Source: Mesorhizobium sp. SOD10
GTDB lineage: Bacteria > Pseudomonadota > Alphaproteobacteria > Rhizobiales > Rhizobiaceae
Direction of reading: 5' to 3'
Length of the DNA: 64,000 bases
NCBI GenBank assembly: GCA_000824805.1
Contig: CCNA01000002.1
Span: 186,001-250,000, forward strand
Shown here piece after piece: positions 28,532 to 38,563 of the stretch. Within the stretch, counting starts at the first letter, position 1; every line of letters begins with the position of its first letter. The position numbers and the translations under genes are program-made. The notes below the pieces were generated by a model that worked only from the letters and a program-made list of their open reading frames with translations, was not told the DNA's origin and did not search any database.

Positions 28532-30984
28532 TCCGGTTGCGAAGGTTTCGCATCCGTCCGCTCAGGCTTTTGATAAGGCGGCAGTCCTCTCGCCTCGCGA
28601 GTATACGTGCGCTGTTCGTGCCAAGGCCGGTACGGCTGCTCGACAGCATATTGGATAGCCGGCCTCGCGGTTGCCGATTGCGGATCGAAGAAGACGGCGG
28701 CGCTGCCGTCGCGCGCCAACTGCCGCTTGGTGACGACGAGCACCCGCGGATCGCGGCAGGGATTGTAGGCGGTGGCATCGTTGATGACGACGAGGTCGGC
28801 GAAGCCGCAGGCCGGCCGGGCGCTGTCGCGGGTTTCGGCGAGTGCGACAATGGCGCCGGACGGATGCCGGCCGATGCAAAGATCACCCGTGCAGTAGAAG
28901 GGCGAGCCGGGCGGCAGATCGACGGGATCGACGATGTCCAGGGCATCTTTGGCGAACGTCTCCGGCGGCACGATTTCCTCGGCTTTCAGCGCCCGTTTCC
29001 AGTTGTCGGTGGTGAATTCGTTGGAGCGTGCGCGATTGACGGCAAGCTCGCCACCGCCGATCGGCATCGCCACCAGATGCGCGTCCTCCGAAATGAGCAC
29101 GTCCGGCGTGCGGACATGCGGAATGGCCAGCAGCGCGGCAAGCGCGAAGGGAACGGCGGCAAGCCTCAGCCAGGTGGTGGCCATTGTCGCAATGACCAGC
29201 GCGATCGTCGCCAGCAGCACCGACTGGATCGAGATCAGCCCGACGGCGTCGACCGGTGAGCGTTCGGAAATCCATGCCGAAATGGCGATCATCGCCGTCA
29301 GTCCCTTGCCCATCACAAAGAGGAACGGGCCGTCGAAACCGAAAGGCATGGCCAGCGCGCTCAACACGGCAAACGGCATGACGATCAGTGAGACGATCGG
29401 CATGACCGCCAGATTGGCGAGCAGGCTGAGGGGCGACACGCGCTGGAAATGCCAGATCGCAAACAGCAATGTCGCGCTGCCCGCGATGAGCGACGTCACG
29501 GCGGCGCCGCTTACGCCAAGCACCAGTTTTCGCGACAGGAATCCGAGGAATGAACGCTTTGCCGGCGGCGCGATCGTTTTGCCGGCGCGATAGTCGGCAA
29601 AGCCGGCATAGGCGCCAACCAGGGCGGCGGTGGCGGCGAAGGACATCTGGAAACTCGGGCCGACCACCTCGTGCGGCGAGACGAGGATCACCGCGATAGC
29701 CGAGATCGCCAGGTTGCGCATCGTGAGCGCCGCACGGTCGAAGAGCACGGCGGCAAGCATCACGGCGAGCATGATGAAGCTTCGCTCGGCCGCCACCACG
29801 ATGCCGGAGATGACGAGGTAAGCGGCGATCGAGATGAGCGCGATTCCGGCGGCATATTTCTTCACCGGCCGGCGCGAGGAGAAATCCGGAAGCAGCGCGA
29901 AGGCGCCGCGCAAAAGGACCATGATCGTGCCGGCGACCAGCGCCATGTGCAGGCCGGAGATCGAGATGATGTGGTAGATGCCGGTGCGCCGCATCGACTC
30001 GTTGATCGCTTCCGGAATGCCGGCGCGCACGCCGACGATCAGCGCCGCCGCGATCTCGCCCTCGGACCCGCCTATGCTGCTCCTGATGTGATCGGCGATC
30101 CCTTCGCGCGCGTTTTCGACTGCCGAGGCGACGCGCGCGCCGAAAGGCGCCTCCACCGGCGCAACCAGCTTCGGGTCGCCCAGGAAAAAGCCGCTGCCGC
30201 CGATGCCGGCAAAATAGCTGTCGAAGGAAAAGTCGTAGCTGTCCGGCCGAACCGGGCCCGTCGGCGGCAGCAGCTTGGCATAGCCGGTCAGCATCGATCC
30301 GGCCGTCATGCCGGGCGGGATCCTGCGCGCCGACAGCCTGACGCGGTCCGGCGCGTAACGCAGCTTCGGATGGTCCGTGGAAATAAGGTCGATGGTCAGC
30401 CTGACACGGCCGTTGGCCATCGCCTCCGCGGTGACGAGCCGGCCCGTCAGCCTTGTCTGGATTTCCGACCCCAGCATCGGGGTCGCCATTCGCCAGGTCT
30501 CCACCTTGGCCGCGAGAAAGCCCAAGGCGCAGAAAAGCGTTGCCATGAACAGAAGATGCGTTCTCTGCCAGGAGCGCGAGACCGCCGCGCAGACAGCCAT
30601 CAGCGCCACCGCCGCAAGCGGCCTGTAGAGATCCGGCTCGGTGCTCAGCGAAAAGTAATAGATGACACCGGCGGCCAGAAACACCGGCACCAGCAGAAAG
30701 CCGACGCCACGATCGAGCTCGGTGGTGGCAGCGACTGCAACGCTTCGGCGCAGCGCAGGAAGCGAAACGCGGCCAAGCTGTTTGCGAATCCTGCTGACGA
30801 CGGCTGTTGGCGAGGCCGACTGTAGCGCACCGCCACCGGGCGGCGGCAGCTCGGCGGGTGGATGGAGTTCCGGAAGCGAAAGCGGCGCTTCTTCAGTGGA
30901 CGCGGCATGAGCAAACATCAGGCGCTCGCTGACGCCTGCTGTCGTTCCCCCGCCCTCCTTCGCGCCCCGGCCACGTCCAGCCAT
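28525..30984 (-). CDS. comEC: ComEC/Rec2 family DNA-uptake membrane protein
   Basis: Polytopic inner-membrane protein of 819 aa resembling the channel for single-stranded DNA in natural transformation. A DUF4131-like N-terminal region is followed by the Competence domain, marked by [20 protein letters not shown] and [18 protein letters not shown] (around residues 310-345), with many membrane segments up to about residue 620. The C-terminal 190 residues occupy the place of the metallo-beta-lactamase domain but show no HxHxDH metal motif, as in other rhizobial forms. It is divergent from gltX. Confidence 0.9.
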   Translation of the reverse strand: MAGRGRGAKEGGGTTAGVSERLMFAHAASTEEAPLSLPELHPPAELPPPGGGALQSASPTAVVSRIRKQLGRVSLPALRRSVAVAATTELDRGVGFLLVPVFLAAGVIYYFSLSTEPDLYRPLAAVALMAVCAAVSRSWQRTHLLFMATLFCALGFLAAKVETWRMATPMLGSEIQTRLTGRLVTAEAMANGRVRLTIDLISTDHPKLRYAPDRVRLSARRIPPGMTAGSMLTGYAKLLPPTGPVRPDSYDFSFDSYFAGIGGSGFFLGDPKLVAPVEAPFGARVASAVENAREGIADHIRSSIGGSEGEIAAALIVGVRAGIPEAINESMRRTGIYHIISISGLHMALVAGTIMVLLRGAFALLPDFSSRRPVKKYAAGIALISIAAYLVISGIVVAAERSFIMLAVMLAAVLFDRAALTMRNLAISAIAVILVSPHEVVGPSFQMSFAATAALVGAYAGFADYRAGKTIAPPAKRSFLGFLSRKLVLGVSGAAVTSLIAGSATLLFAIWHFQRVSPLSLLANLAVMPIVSLIVMPFAVLSALAMPFGFDGPFLFVMGKGLTAMIAISAWISERSPVDAVGLISIQSVLLATIALVIATMATTWLRLAAVPFALAALLAIPHVRTPDVLISEDAHLVAMPIGGGELAVNRARSNEFTTDNWKRALKAEEIVPPETFAKDALDIVDPVDLPPGSPFYCTGDLCIGRHPSGAIVALAETRDSARPACGFADLVVINDATAYNPCRDPRVLVVTKRQLARDGSAAVFFDPQSATARPAIQYAVEQPYRPWHEQRTYTREARGLPPYQKPERTDAKPSQPDQ

Positions 30985-31085
30985 CGGGTCTGCCCCTTGC
31001 GCCCCAGACCGCCTATGCTACATGAACGCCGGTCGCGTGGAAGCCCGCGCGAAATGTGCCGTTTCAGTGCTTCTTCGAGAGTTCC

Positions 31086-32510
31086 ATGTCCGACAAGGTC
31101 GTCACACGTTTTGCCCCCTCGCCAACAGGCTACCTGCATATTGGCGGCGCGCGCACGGCACTGTTCAATTGGCTTTATGCCAAGCACACCGGCGGCACGA
31201 TGCTTTTGCGTATCGAGGACACCGATCGCGAGCGCTCCACCGAGGCCGCTACGGCCGCCATTCTCGAAGGTCTGACCTGGCTTGGCCTGTCCTGGGATGG
31301 TGACGCCGTCTCGCAGTTCGAACGTGCGCCGCGCCATCGCGAGGTGGCCGAGGAGCTCGTGCGCATGGGCAAGGCCTATTACAGCTACGAGACGCCTGCG
31401 GAACTGGAGGCGATGCGCGAGGCAGCTAGAGCCAAGGGTTTGCCGCCGCGTTACAACGGCCAGTGGCGCGACCGCGATCCGTCCGAGGCTCCGGCCGGCG
31501 TCAAGGGCGCCATCCGCATCAAGGCGCCGACCGAGGGCGAGACGGTCGTGCAGGACCGCGTGCAGGGCGAAGTGCGGTTTCCCAACAAGGATCTCGACGA
31601 TTTCATCATCCTGCGTTCGGACGGCAACCCGACCTATATGCATGCCGTCGTCGTGGACGACCACGATATGGGCGTCACCCATATCATCCGCGGCGATGAC
31701 CACCTGACCAACGCCGCGCGCCAGACGGTGATCTACAACGCCATGGGATGGGCGGTGCCGTCGATGTCGCACATCCCGCTGATCCACGGCGCCGACGGCG
31801 CCAAGCTGTCGAAGCGGCATGGCGCGCTCGGCGTCGAGGCCTATCGCGCCATGGGCTATCTGCCGGAAGCCCTGCTCAACTATCTGGCGCGGCTCGGCTG
31901 GAGCCATGGCGACGACGAGGTGATGTCGATCAAGGATATGATCGCCTGGTTCGATATCGGCGACGTCAACAAGGGCGCTGCCCGCTTCGACTTCGCCAAG
32001 CTCGAGGCGCTGAACGGCGTGCATATGCGCAAGATGGACGATCGCGCGCTGTTCGATATCTTCGTCGCCACTCTGCCCTATCTCGAGGGCGGTCCGGCGC
32101 TTGCCGCAAAGCTCGACGACAAGCGCAAGGCGCAACTGCTTGCCGCCATGCCCGGCCTCAAGGAGCGGGCCAAGACCCTGGTCGAGCTGGTCGACGGCGC
32201 GGCTTTCCTGTTCGCCGAGCGGCCCTTGCCGCTGGACGAGAAGGCGGCGGGCTTGCTGAGCGCCGATGCGCGCGCGATTCTGCGCGGCGCGCATGTCGCA
32301 TTGTCTTCCATCCAAGGCGACTGGAGCGCCGCTTCGGCGGAGGCTTCGATCCGCGAATTTGCGCAGGCCGGCGGGCACAAGCTCGGCGCGGTGGCCCAGC
32401 CGCTCAGAGCCGCGCTGACCGGCCGCAGCACCTCGCCCGGCGTGTTCGACGTGCTGGCCGTGCTGGGCCGCCAGGAAAGCCTGGCAAGGATTGGAGATCA
32501 AATCGATTAG
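31086..32510 (+). CDS. gltX: Glutamyl-tRNA synthetase
   Basis: Class I aminoacyl-tRNA synthetase charging tRNA-Glu (and tRNA-Gln in organisms using the transamidation route); 474 aa. The ATG at 31086 gives [20 protein letters not shown]; the HIGH-type motif is HIGG and the KMSKS-type motif is KLSKR (about residue 240). A longer frame from 31056 adds non-conserved residues. Its own promoter should lie in the 100 bp shared with divergent comEC. Confidence 0.97.
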   Translation: MSDKVVTRFAPSPTGYLHIGGARTALFNWLYAKHTGGTMLLRIEDTDRERSTEAATAAILEGLTWLGLSWDGDAVSQFERAPRHREVAEELVRMGKAYYSYETPAELEAMREAARAKGLPPRYNGQWRDRDPSEAPAGVKGAIRIKAPTEGETVVQDRVQGEVRFPNKDLDDFIILRSDGNPTYMHAVVVDDHDMGVTHIIRGDDHLTNAARQTVIYNAMGWAVPSMSHIPLIHGADGAKLSKRHGALGVEAYRAMGYLPEALLNYLARLGWSHGDDEVMSIKDMIAWFDIGDVNKGAARFDFAKLEALNGVHMRKMDDRALFDIFVATLPYLEGGPALAAKLDDKRKAQLLAAMPGLKERAKTLVELVDGAAFLFAERPLPLDEKAAGLLSADARAILRGAHVALSSIQGDWSAASAEASIREFAQAGGHKLGAVAQPLRAALTGRSTSPGVFDVLAVLGRQESLARIGDQID

Positions 32511-32691
32511 GAGCGAACTGGCCCAAGAAGATTGGCATTGAAAGGTGTGTTTCGCAGTGCAACATTAGGCCTTGGCCCAATCTGGCACGCGCCTCCTAAA
32601 ATGCGGTGGCAAGTTCGCGCATTCCGGTGATTTCGACGTGTCGTTTGCAGGAATTGCCTTGCCGGCATGAGGAACATAAAGGAGTTTGGGA

Positions 32692-34020
32692 ATGAGCGAA
32701 GCTGCGACAAAATTGGAACCTGGCGGCAAGGCGCACGAGTCGACCGCCAGGCTCGAACTCGCCGGCAAGACGCATGAGTTCAAGGTGCGAAGCGGGTCGA
32801 CCGGGCCTGACGTCATCGATATCGGCGCGCTCTACAGCACCACCGGCGCCTTCACCTACGATCCGGGCTTCACGTCGACGGCGAGCTGCGAGTCGGCAAT
32901 CACCTTCATCGACGGCGATGCCGGCATCCTGCTGCATCGCGGCTATCCGATCGACCAGCTTGCCGAACATGGCGACTTCCTCGAGGTCTGCTATCTGCTG
33001 CTCTACGGTGAATTGCCGACCAAGGCGCAGAAGGAGGATTTCGATTATCGCGTGACGCGCCACACCATGGTGCACGAGCAGATGTCGCGCTTCTTCACCG
33101 GCTTCCGTCGCGACGCCCATCCGATGGCCGTGATGTGCGGCGTGGTCGGCGCGCTGTCGGCCTTCTATCACGACTCGACCGATATCTCGGATCCGTATCA
33201 GCGCATGGTCGCCTCGATGCGCCTGATCGCCAAGATGCCGACCATCGCGGCGATGGCCTACAAATACCATATCGGCCAGCCCTTCATTTATCCGAAGAAC
33301 GATCTCGGCTTCGCGGCCAATTTCCTGCACATGTGCTTTGCCGTGCCGTGCGAGGAGTACAAGATCAATCCGGTGCTGGCGCGCGCGATGGAGCGCATCT
33401 TCATCCTCCACGCCGACCATGAGCAGAACGCCTCGACCTCGACAGTTCGTCTCGCCGGCTCTTCCGGAGCCAATCCGTTCGCCTGCATCGCCGCCGGCAT
33501 CGCCTGTCTTTGGGGCCCGGCGCATGGCGGCGCCAACGAAGCCGCGCTGAACATGCTGGGCGAGATCGGCCATGTCGACCACATCCCGGAGTTCATTGCC
33601 CGCGCCAAGGACAAGAACGACCCGTTCCGGCTGATGGGCTTCGGCCATCGCGTCTACAAGAACTACGATCCGCGCGCCAAGATCATGCAGAAGACCGCGC
33701 ATGAGGTGCTGGGCGAGCTCGGCATCAAGGACGATCCGCTGCTCGACATCGCGATGGAGCTTGAGAAGATCGCGCTGACCGACGAATATTTCATCGCCAA
33801 GAAGCTCTATCCAAATGTCGATTTCTATTCCGGCATCACGCTGAAGGCGCTCGGCTTCCCCACCACCATGTTCACCGTGCTGTTCGCGGTCGCGCGCACC
33901 GTCGGCTGGATCGCCCAGTGGAAGGAAATGATCGAGGACCCGCACCAGAAGATCGGCCGCCCGCGCCAGCTCTACACCGGCGCCACGGAACGCGATTACG
34001 TGCCGATCGCAAAGAGATAG
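32692..34020 (+). CDS. gltA: Citrate synthase
   Basis: First TCA-cycle enzyme, condensing acetyl-CoA and oxaloacetate; 442 aa, hexameric type by length. AAAGGAG precedes the ATG at 32692. Active-site regions: [19 protein letters not shown], the catalytic His in [13 protein letters not shown], and [13 protein letters not shown] with the second His. The stop is followed directly by the second heptamer inverted repeat, which separates it from convergent lpxB. Confidence 0.98.
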   Translation: MSEAATKLEPGGKAHESTARLELAGKTHEFKVRSGSTGPDVIDIGALYSTTGAFTYDPGFTSTASCESAITFIDGDAGILLHRGYPIDQLAEHGDFLEVCYLLLYGELPTKAQKEDFDYRVTRHTMVHEQMSRFFTGFRRDAHPMAVMCGVVGALSAFYHDSTDISDPYQRMVASMRLIAKMPTIAAMAYKYHIGQPFIYPKNDLGFAANFLHMCFAVPCEEYKINPVLARAMERIFILHADHEQNASTSTVRLAGSSGANPFACIAAGIACLWGPAHGGANEAALNMLGEIGHVDHIPEFIARAKDKNDPFRLMGFGHRVYKNYDPRAKIMQKTAHEVLGELGIKDDPLLDIAMELEKIALTDEYFIAKKLYPNVDFYSGITLKALGFPTTMFTVLFAVARTVGWIAQWKEMIEDPHQKIGRPRQLYTGATERDYVPIAKR

Positions 34021-34029
34021 GGAATAGTG

Positions 34030-34068
34030 AGTAGGCAGTAGAAAGAGAGGCCTACTGCCTACTGCCTA
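34030..34068. repeat. GGCAGTA-heptamer inverted repeat, copy 2 (bidirectional terminator-like)
   Basis: AGTAGGCAGTAG (34030-34041) is perfectly complementary to CTACTGCCTACT (34052-34063), followed by GCCTA. It lies between convergent gltA and lpxB and provides the Arg-Gln-TAG end of lpxB, exactly as copy 1 does for the DUF1697 gene. Confidence 0.8.
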
Positions 34069-35225
34069 CACCCCATCACCACCTCCGCCGCGATCTCGCC
34101 CGAGGGCTGCTCGGTCGCCATGCGCCGGGCGATCTCGGCAAAGCCCGCCTTTTGCCATGCCCGCACGCCGGTGTCGGCGAACAGGGCTTCCAACTGCCTG
34201 GCGAGATTTTCCGGACGGACATACTGGTCATAAAACTCCGGAACCAGCGCACGGTCGGAAATGAGGTTGGGCAGCAGCGCCGACCACGTCGTCACCATAT
34301 GCTGCAGGAGCTGGCGCGCGATCGGGTCGAGCTTGTAGCAGGACACCATCGGAACGCCGGCAAGCGCCAGCTCGAGCGAAACCGTTCCGGACGCGATCAA
34401 CGCCGCATCGGCCTTGCCGAAGGCCTGCCATTTGCGCTCCGGCTCCGTGATGATTTCGGGCTTGTCGTCCCAACTGGCAACAGAGGCCTTCACCAGCTCG
34501 GAGACATGCGGCACCGTCGGTAAGAGCAGGCGCAGACTATGGCCGCGTTGACGCAGCGCCGACATTGCCTTGCCGAAGGGTTCTATCAGCCGGCGGACCT
34601 CGCCGCGGCGCGAGCCGGGCAGCACCAGCACCGTCTTGACGCGGTCGTCGGAGAGATCGCGCGGCTGGCTCTGCGCCTTGGCGGCGCCGAGCACACCCGG
34701 ATCCTGCGTCAGCCGGTGACCGACATAAGTGCCAGGCGGTCCGCCGAGACGGGCAAGCGCCTTCACCTCGAACGGCAGGATGCACAGGATATGGTCGACA
34801 TACGGCTTCATCGCCACCGCCCTGCCCGGCCGCCACGCCCATACGCTCGGGCAGACATAATGGACGATCGGGATGGCCGGCGCTGCCGCGCGGACCTTTT
34901 TCGCGACGCGCAGCGAAAAGTCCGGACTGTCGATGGTGACGAGGCAATCAGGCCGCTCGGCCGCGATCGTCGCCGCCGTCTGGTTGATCCGGCGCATCAG
35001 CCGCGGCAGGTCGCGCAGCACCGCGCTGAAGCCCATCAGCGCGATCTCGCTGCCCTCGAAAAGCGGCGTCAGCCCCAGTTGCTGCAGATGCCGTCCGCCA
35101 ATGCCCACAAGTTGCACCTCGCGACCGGTCGTGCGCTGGAGCGCGCGCACGATGTCGGCGCCGAGCAGATCGCCGGATTCCTCGCCGGCGACGATCGCGA
35201 TCTTGAGCGGCTTGTCAGCGACCAT
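34059..35225 (-). CDS. lpxB: Lipid-A-disaccharide synthase
   Basis: Glycosyltransferase joining lipid X and UDP-2,3-diacylglucosamine into the lipid A disaccharide; 388 aa, peripheral to the inner membrane. The ATG at 35225 has GGGGAG upstream and overlaps the lpxI stop by 11 bases; a start at 35240 is possible. Family motifs: AGEESGDLLGADIVRAL, YVCPSVWAWRPGRA, LPGSRRGEV, and ASGTVSLELALAGVPMVSCYK. The final Cys-Arg-Gln is encoded within a repeat. Last gene of the lpxD-fabZ-lpxA-lpxI-lpxB series. Confidence 0.97.
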   Translation of the reverse strand: MVADKPLKIAIVAGEESGDLLGADIVRALQRTTGREVQLVGIGGRHLQQLGLTPLFEGSEIALMGFSAVLRDLPRLMRRINQTAATIAAERPDCLVTIDSPDFSLRVAKKVRAAAPAIPIVHYVCPSVWAWRPGRAVAMKPYVDHILCILPFEVKALARLGGPPGTYVGHRLTQDPGVLGAAKAQSQPRDLSDDRVKTVLVLPGSRRGEVRRLIEPFGKAMSALRQRGHSLRLLLPTVPHVSELVKASVASWDDKPEIITEPERKWQAFGKADAALIASGTVSLELALAGVPMVSCYKLDPIARQLLQHMVTTWSALLPNLISDRALVPEFYDQYVRPENLARQLEALFADTGVRAWQKAGFAEIARRMATEQPSGEIAAEVVMGCRQ

Positions 35226-36132
35226 TTGCCGGCTCCCCATTGGTCAGCTCCGTTGCAGGCAAGCCGACGATGAACAGCCCAAGCGCGTTGGCGCGTTCCA
35301 GCGTTTCAGGTCCTTCCAGAATGAGCGAGCGGCCAGCTTCCAGGGCAATGCCGGCCAGTCCGGCGGCATGCGCGGCCTCGACCGTCAGGGGGCCGATCGA
35401 GGGCAGGTCCGCGCGCAGCTCCTGGCCGGGTTTGGCGCATTTGACAAGGACGCCGCGCGTCTTGCCGGCAAGCCTGCCATGGCCGCGCAATTGCCTCGTC
35501 CGCTCGAGCAGCGCGGCGGTGCCCTCCACCCCCTCGAGCGCTATCGCCCGCCCGCCGATCGCGATCGCCGCCTGCCCGATGTCCAGCGCGCCGATGGCCT
35601 TGGCCGCCGCGCGGCCGGCCTCGATATCAAGCCAATCCGATTGCTTTGGCGCCGTGGCCGTCAGCGTGCCTTTGCCGGCGGCGAGTTCCGGCACGACCTC
35701 ATGCGCGCCGACGACCGTGATGCCGCGCTTCTCCAATCCGCGCGTGACCACCTTCAAAAGCCCGTCGTCGCCGCGCGCCAGCGCCATGATCACGGAAGGG
35801 ATTATCGCCAGCAGGCCGAGGGTCGGACGGATCCTGGCTAGCCGTGGTCTGCGGCGGATCTCGCCGGCAAGGACCAGATGGCTGATATTCCGGCGTTTCA
35901 GCAACGGAACCAGCGAACCGACATCTTCCAGCGCGAGGGTCGCCTGTTCATACCCCGCAAAGTCCGCTTCGCGATCGACCTCGCCTTCGGCCATGATGAT
36001 GAAAGGCGAATATCCCTGCCGCTTCAGGCCTTCTGCCACTTCGACCGGCAGGCTGCCGCCGCCGGCAATGATGCCGACCTTGGAGCCGGGCGCGAGTACA
36101 AGCCGTGTTTCGGCGGGCTCAGCCCTCGTCAT
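35215..36132 (-). CDS. lpxI: UDP-2,3-diacylglucosamine pyrophosphatase LpxI
   Basis: Hydrolyses UDP-2,3-diacylglucosamine to lipid X, the step done by LpxH in E. coli; 305 aa. The DUF1009 family is recognisable by VGIIAGGGSLPVEVAEGLKR near the N-terminus, then LVLAGEIRRRP and a C-terminal IGPLTVEAAHAAGLAGIALE. The chosen ATG at 36132 overlaps lpxA by 14 bases; Met codons 2-8 residues upstream are alternatives and no strong ribosome site decides between them. Its place between lpxA and lpxB is standard for alphaproteobacteria. Confidence 0.95.
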   Translation of the reverse strand: MTRAEPAETRLVLAPGSKVGIIAGGGSLPVEVAEGLKRQGYSPFIIMAEGEVDREADFAGYEQATLALEDVGSLVPLLKRRNISHLVLAGEIRRRPRLARIRPTLGLLAIIPSVIMALARGDDGLLKVVTRGLEKRGITVVGAHEVVPELAAGKGTLTATAPKQSDWLDIEAGRAAAKAIGALDIGQAAIAIGGRAIALEGVEGTAALLERTRQLRGHGRLAGKTRGVLVKCAKPGQELRADLPSIGPLTVEAAHAAGLAGIALEAGRSLILEGPETLERANALGLFIVGLPATELTNGEPANGR

Positions 36133-36967
36133 CGCCATCATTGTCGTCGCCGCCACCGCCCCTCAGCGGCGGCATGGTATAGTGCCGCTTGCCGGGGCTG
36201 GCGATGAAGTCGATCATCTTCATGGCGGCGGGAGACGAGGAGGCGAATTCCGCCCTGGCAAGCTTGATATTTTCGGCGACGCTGCGGGAGCGGTCGAAAA
36301 TCGACCGATAAACCTTGCGCAACAGGTAGATTTCCGAGCGAGGCAGGCCGGAACGCTTGAGCCCGATGATGTTGAGGCCGCGCAAATTGGCGCGATTGCC
36401 GGCGGCGATCGCATAGGGAATGATATCGCCGACGACCGCCGAGCAACCGCCGATAAAGGCATTGTCGCCGACGCGCACGAACTGGTGAATGGCGGTCAGG
36501 CCGCCGATATAGACGTTGTCGCCGATCTCGCAGTGGCCGCCGAGCGTCGCGCCATTGGCGAAGGTGGCGTTCTTGCCGACGACGCAATCATGGGCGATGT
36601 GGGCGTAGGCGAGGAAATTGCCGTTGTCGCCGACACTCGTCTCCCCACGGCTGGAATCGGTGCCGACATGCATCGTGACGCCTTCGCGTATGGTGCAGTT
36701 CTCGCCGATGACGAGCGTGGTGCGCCCGCCCTTATGCTTGGTGTTCTGCGGCGGCGCGCCGAGCGTCGCCATCGGATAGACCTTCGTCCCTGCTCCGACG
36801 GTCGTGGCGCCCATTACCGACACATGGCTGACCAGTTCGACACGGTCGGAGAGAATTGCATCGGCGCTGACATGGCAGAAGGGTCCAATGTGGACGCCTT
36901 TGCCGAGCCGGGCTCCTTCTTCGACGACCGAGGAAGGATGAATGGATGTCTCGACTTTCATGAGCAT
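36119..36967 (-). CDS. lpxA: Acyl-ACP--UDP-N-acetylglucosamine O-acyltransferase
   Basis: First committed step of lipid A synthesis; 282 aa left-handed beta-helix protein. Hexapeptide repeats run from about residue 8 to 190 (for example IHPSSVVEEGARLGKGVHIG); the catalytic His is in LAYAHIAHDCVVG, and the C-terminal helical domain begins near residue 200. The start may be the ATG at 36967 or the one two codons later. The C-terminus is Gly/Asp-rich (GGGGDDNDGDDEG). Confidence 0.97.
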   Translation of the reverse strand: MLMKVETSIHPSSVVEEGARLGKGVHIGPFCHVSADAILSDRVELVSHVSVMGATTVGAGTKVYPMATLGAPPQNTKHKGGRTTLVIGENCTIREGVTMHVGTDSSRGETSVGDNGNFLAYAHIAHDCVVGKNATFANGATLGGHCEIGDNVYIGGLTAIHQFVRVGDNAFIGGCSAVVGDIIPYAIAAGNRANLRGLNIIGLKRSGLPRSEIYLLRKVYRSIFDRSRSVAENIKLARAEFASSSPAAMKMIDFIASPGKRHYTMPPLRGGGGDDNDGDDEG

Positions 36968-36976
36968 TTCAAATCG

Positions 36977-37438
36977 TCAGCCGGTAACCATCATGGCCGA
37001 CACCTCGGCTTCGGCGGCCTTCGCGCCATCTACCATCGCCTCGCAGGCGAATTTCAGCAGATTGCCGCGCTTCTTGATCTTTTTGACATGGATCCTGAGC
37101 TGATCGCCCGGAACCACCGGTTTGCGGAATTTCGCGTTGTCGATGGTCATGAAATAAACCAGCGAGGGCTTTTCCGTGTTGAGGCTGCGAATGCAGATGG
37201 CGCCCGCGGTCTGGGCCATGGCCTCGATGATGAGCACGCCGGGCATGACCGGCTGCTGGGGAAAATGGCCCTGGAAATGCGGCTCGTTGATGGTCACGTT
37301 CTTGATGCCGACGGCGGAGTCGTCGCCATCGATCTCGACGATGCGATCGATCAGCAGGAACGGATAGCGGTGCGGCAGGAGCTTCATAAGCCCCATGATG
37401 TCGACCGCCTCGAGTGTCGTTGCCACCATGTCAGCCAT
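36977..37438 (-). CDS. fabZ: 3-hydroxyacyl-ACP dehydratase FabZ
   Basis: Hot-dog-fold dehydratase of fatty acid elongation, 153 aa. Catalytic His is in [12 protein letters not shown] and Glu in [20 protein letters not shown]. The ATG at 37438 overlaps the lpxD stop by 8 bases. Grouping with lpxA and lpxD balances use of hydroxyacyl-ACP between fatty acids and lipid A. Confidence 0.97.
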   Translation of the reverse strand: MADMVATTLEAVDIMGLMKLLPHRYPFLLIDRIVEIDGDDSAVGIKNVTINEPHFQGHFPQQPVMPGVLIIEAMAQTAGAICIRSLNTEKPSLVYFMTIDNAKFRKPVVPGDQLRIHVKKIKKRGNLLKFACEAMVDGAKAAEAEVSAMMVTG

Positions 37439-38486
37439 TTCCGTCGCCTTGCTTGCGCGTCCTGGCCATCTTGCGCAGCATCGCAATCTCGCGCATGGCT
37501 TCCGCCATGGGCTGCGCCGGGTAACCTCCCCAGACCTCGCCTGCCGGCACGTTGTTCATGAATCCACTTCTCGCAGCAAGCTTGGCCCCAGGCCCGATGG
37601 TCAGATGATCGGCGAGGCCGACACCGCCACCCATGGTGACGTTGTCGCCGACGACGACGGAACCGGAGATACCCGAAAGCCCGGCTATAATGCAATTGCG
37701 GCCGATGCGAACATTGTGGGCGATCTGCACGAGATTGTCGATCTTGGTGCCTTGGCCGATGATGGTGTCGGACATCGCGCCGCGGTCGACGGTCGAATTG
37801 GAGCCGATCTCGACATCGTCCTGGATGATGACGCGGCCGATCTGCGGCACGCGTTCAGGTCCTTTGGCGCCGCCGACGAAGCCGAAACCGTCCTGGCCGA
37901 TCCGGGCGCCACCGTGGATTATGACGCGATTGCCGACAAGCGCATATTGGACGCTGGCGCCGGGACCGATGAAGCCGTCGCGGCCGATCTGGCAGGACCG
38001 GCCGACAACGGCGTGGGGCGCAACGACCGTGCCGCTGCCGATGGACACGCCGGGGCCGATCACTGCCCCGGCCTCGACGATCGCTCCGTCCTCAATATGC
38101 GCGGACGGATCGATGAACGCATGCGCCGATATGCCGGTTTCTCCGGTCATTGGCCCCGGAGTCGCGGCTTGCGGAAACAACAGGCGGCCGACCATCGCGA
38201 AAGCCTGTTGCGGGCGCGGATGCATGAGCACGGCCATGCCGGGAGGCGCCTTGCTGGCAAAATCGGCAGGGCACAGGACCGCAGCCGCCCTGAGCAACGG
38301 CATAAGCGCGAAATTGCGCTTGCCGTCGACAAAGACGAGCGCGCCATTGCCACCTTCATTTGCTGGAGCCAACGCCTCGATGGCAATTTCGGCCTGAGCG
38401 GAATCGAGCAGGCTGGCGCCGGTCAGATTCGCGACCTCGCCAGCCGTATACCGGCGTGAAGGCGCGAAGAACACCGGATCGGTCAT
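37431..38486 (-). CDS. lpxD: UDP-3-O-(3-hydroxyacyl)glucosamine N-acyltransferase
   Basis: Third step of lipid A synthesis, adding the N-linked acyl chain; 351 aa. The N-terminal uridine-binding domain (about residues 1-100) precedes a hexapeptide beta-helix from about residue 110. The catalytic His is in the stretch [13 protein letters not shown], and an extended [19 protein letters not shown] loop is typical. The C-terminal helical region ends in [12 protein letters not shown]. It starts 77 bp after the bamA stop, in the same direction. Confidence 0.97.
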   Translation of the reverse strand: MTDPVFFAPSRRYTAGEVANLTGASLLDSAQAEIAIEALAPANEGGNGALVFVDGKRNFALMPLLRAAAVLCPADFASKAPPGMAVLMHPRPQQAFAMVGRLLFPQAATPGPMTGETGISAHAFIDPSAHIEDGAIVEAGAVIGPGVSIGSGTVVAPHAVVGRSCQIGRDGFIGPGASVQYALVGNRVIIHGGARIGQDGFGFVGGAKGPERVPQIGRVIIQDDVEIGSNSTVDRGAMSDTIIGQGTKIDNLVQIAHNVRIGRNCIIAGLSGISGSVVVGDNVTMGGGVGLADHLTIGPGAKLAARSGFMNNVPAGEVWGGYPAQPMAEAMREIAMLRKMARTRKQGDGNG

Positions 38487-38563
38487 TCCAGAAGCAATAT
38501 CCAGCTGGGTCGGATCAGTCCACTCCGGGCCGTCAGCCGGCCCGGAACGATCGCAACCACGAA

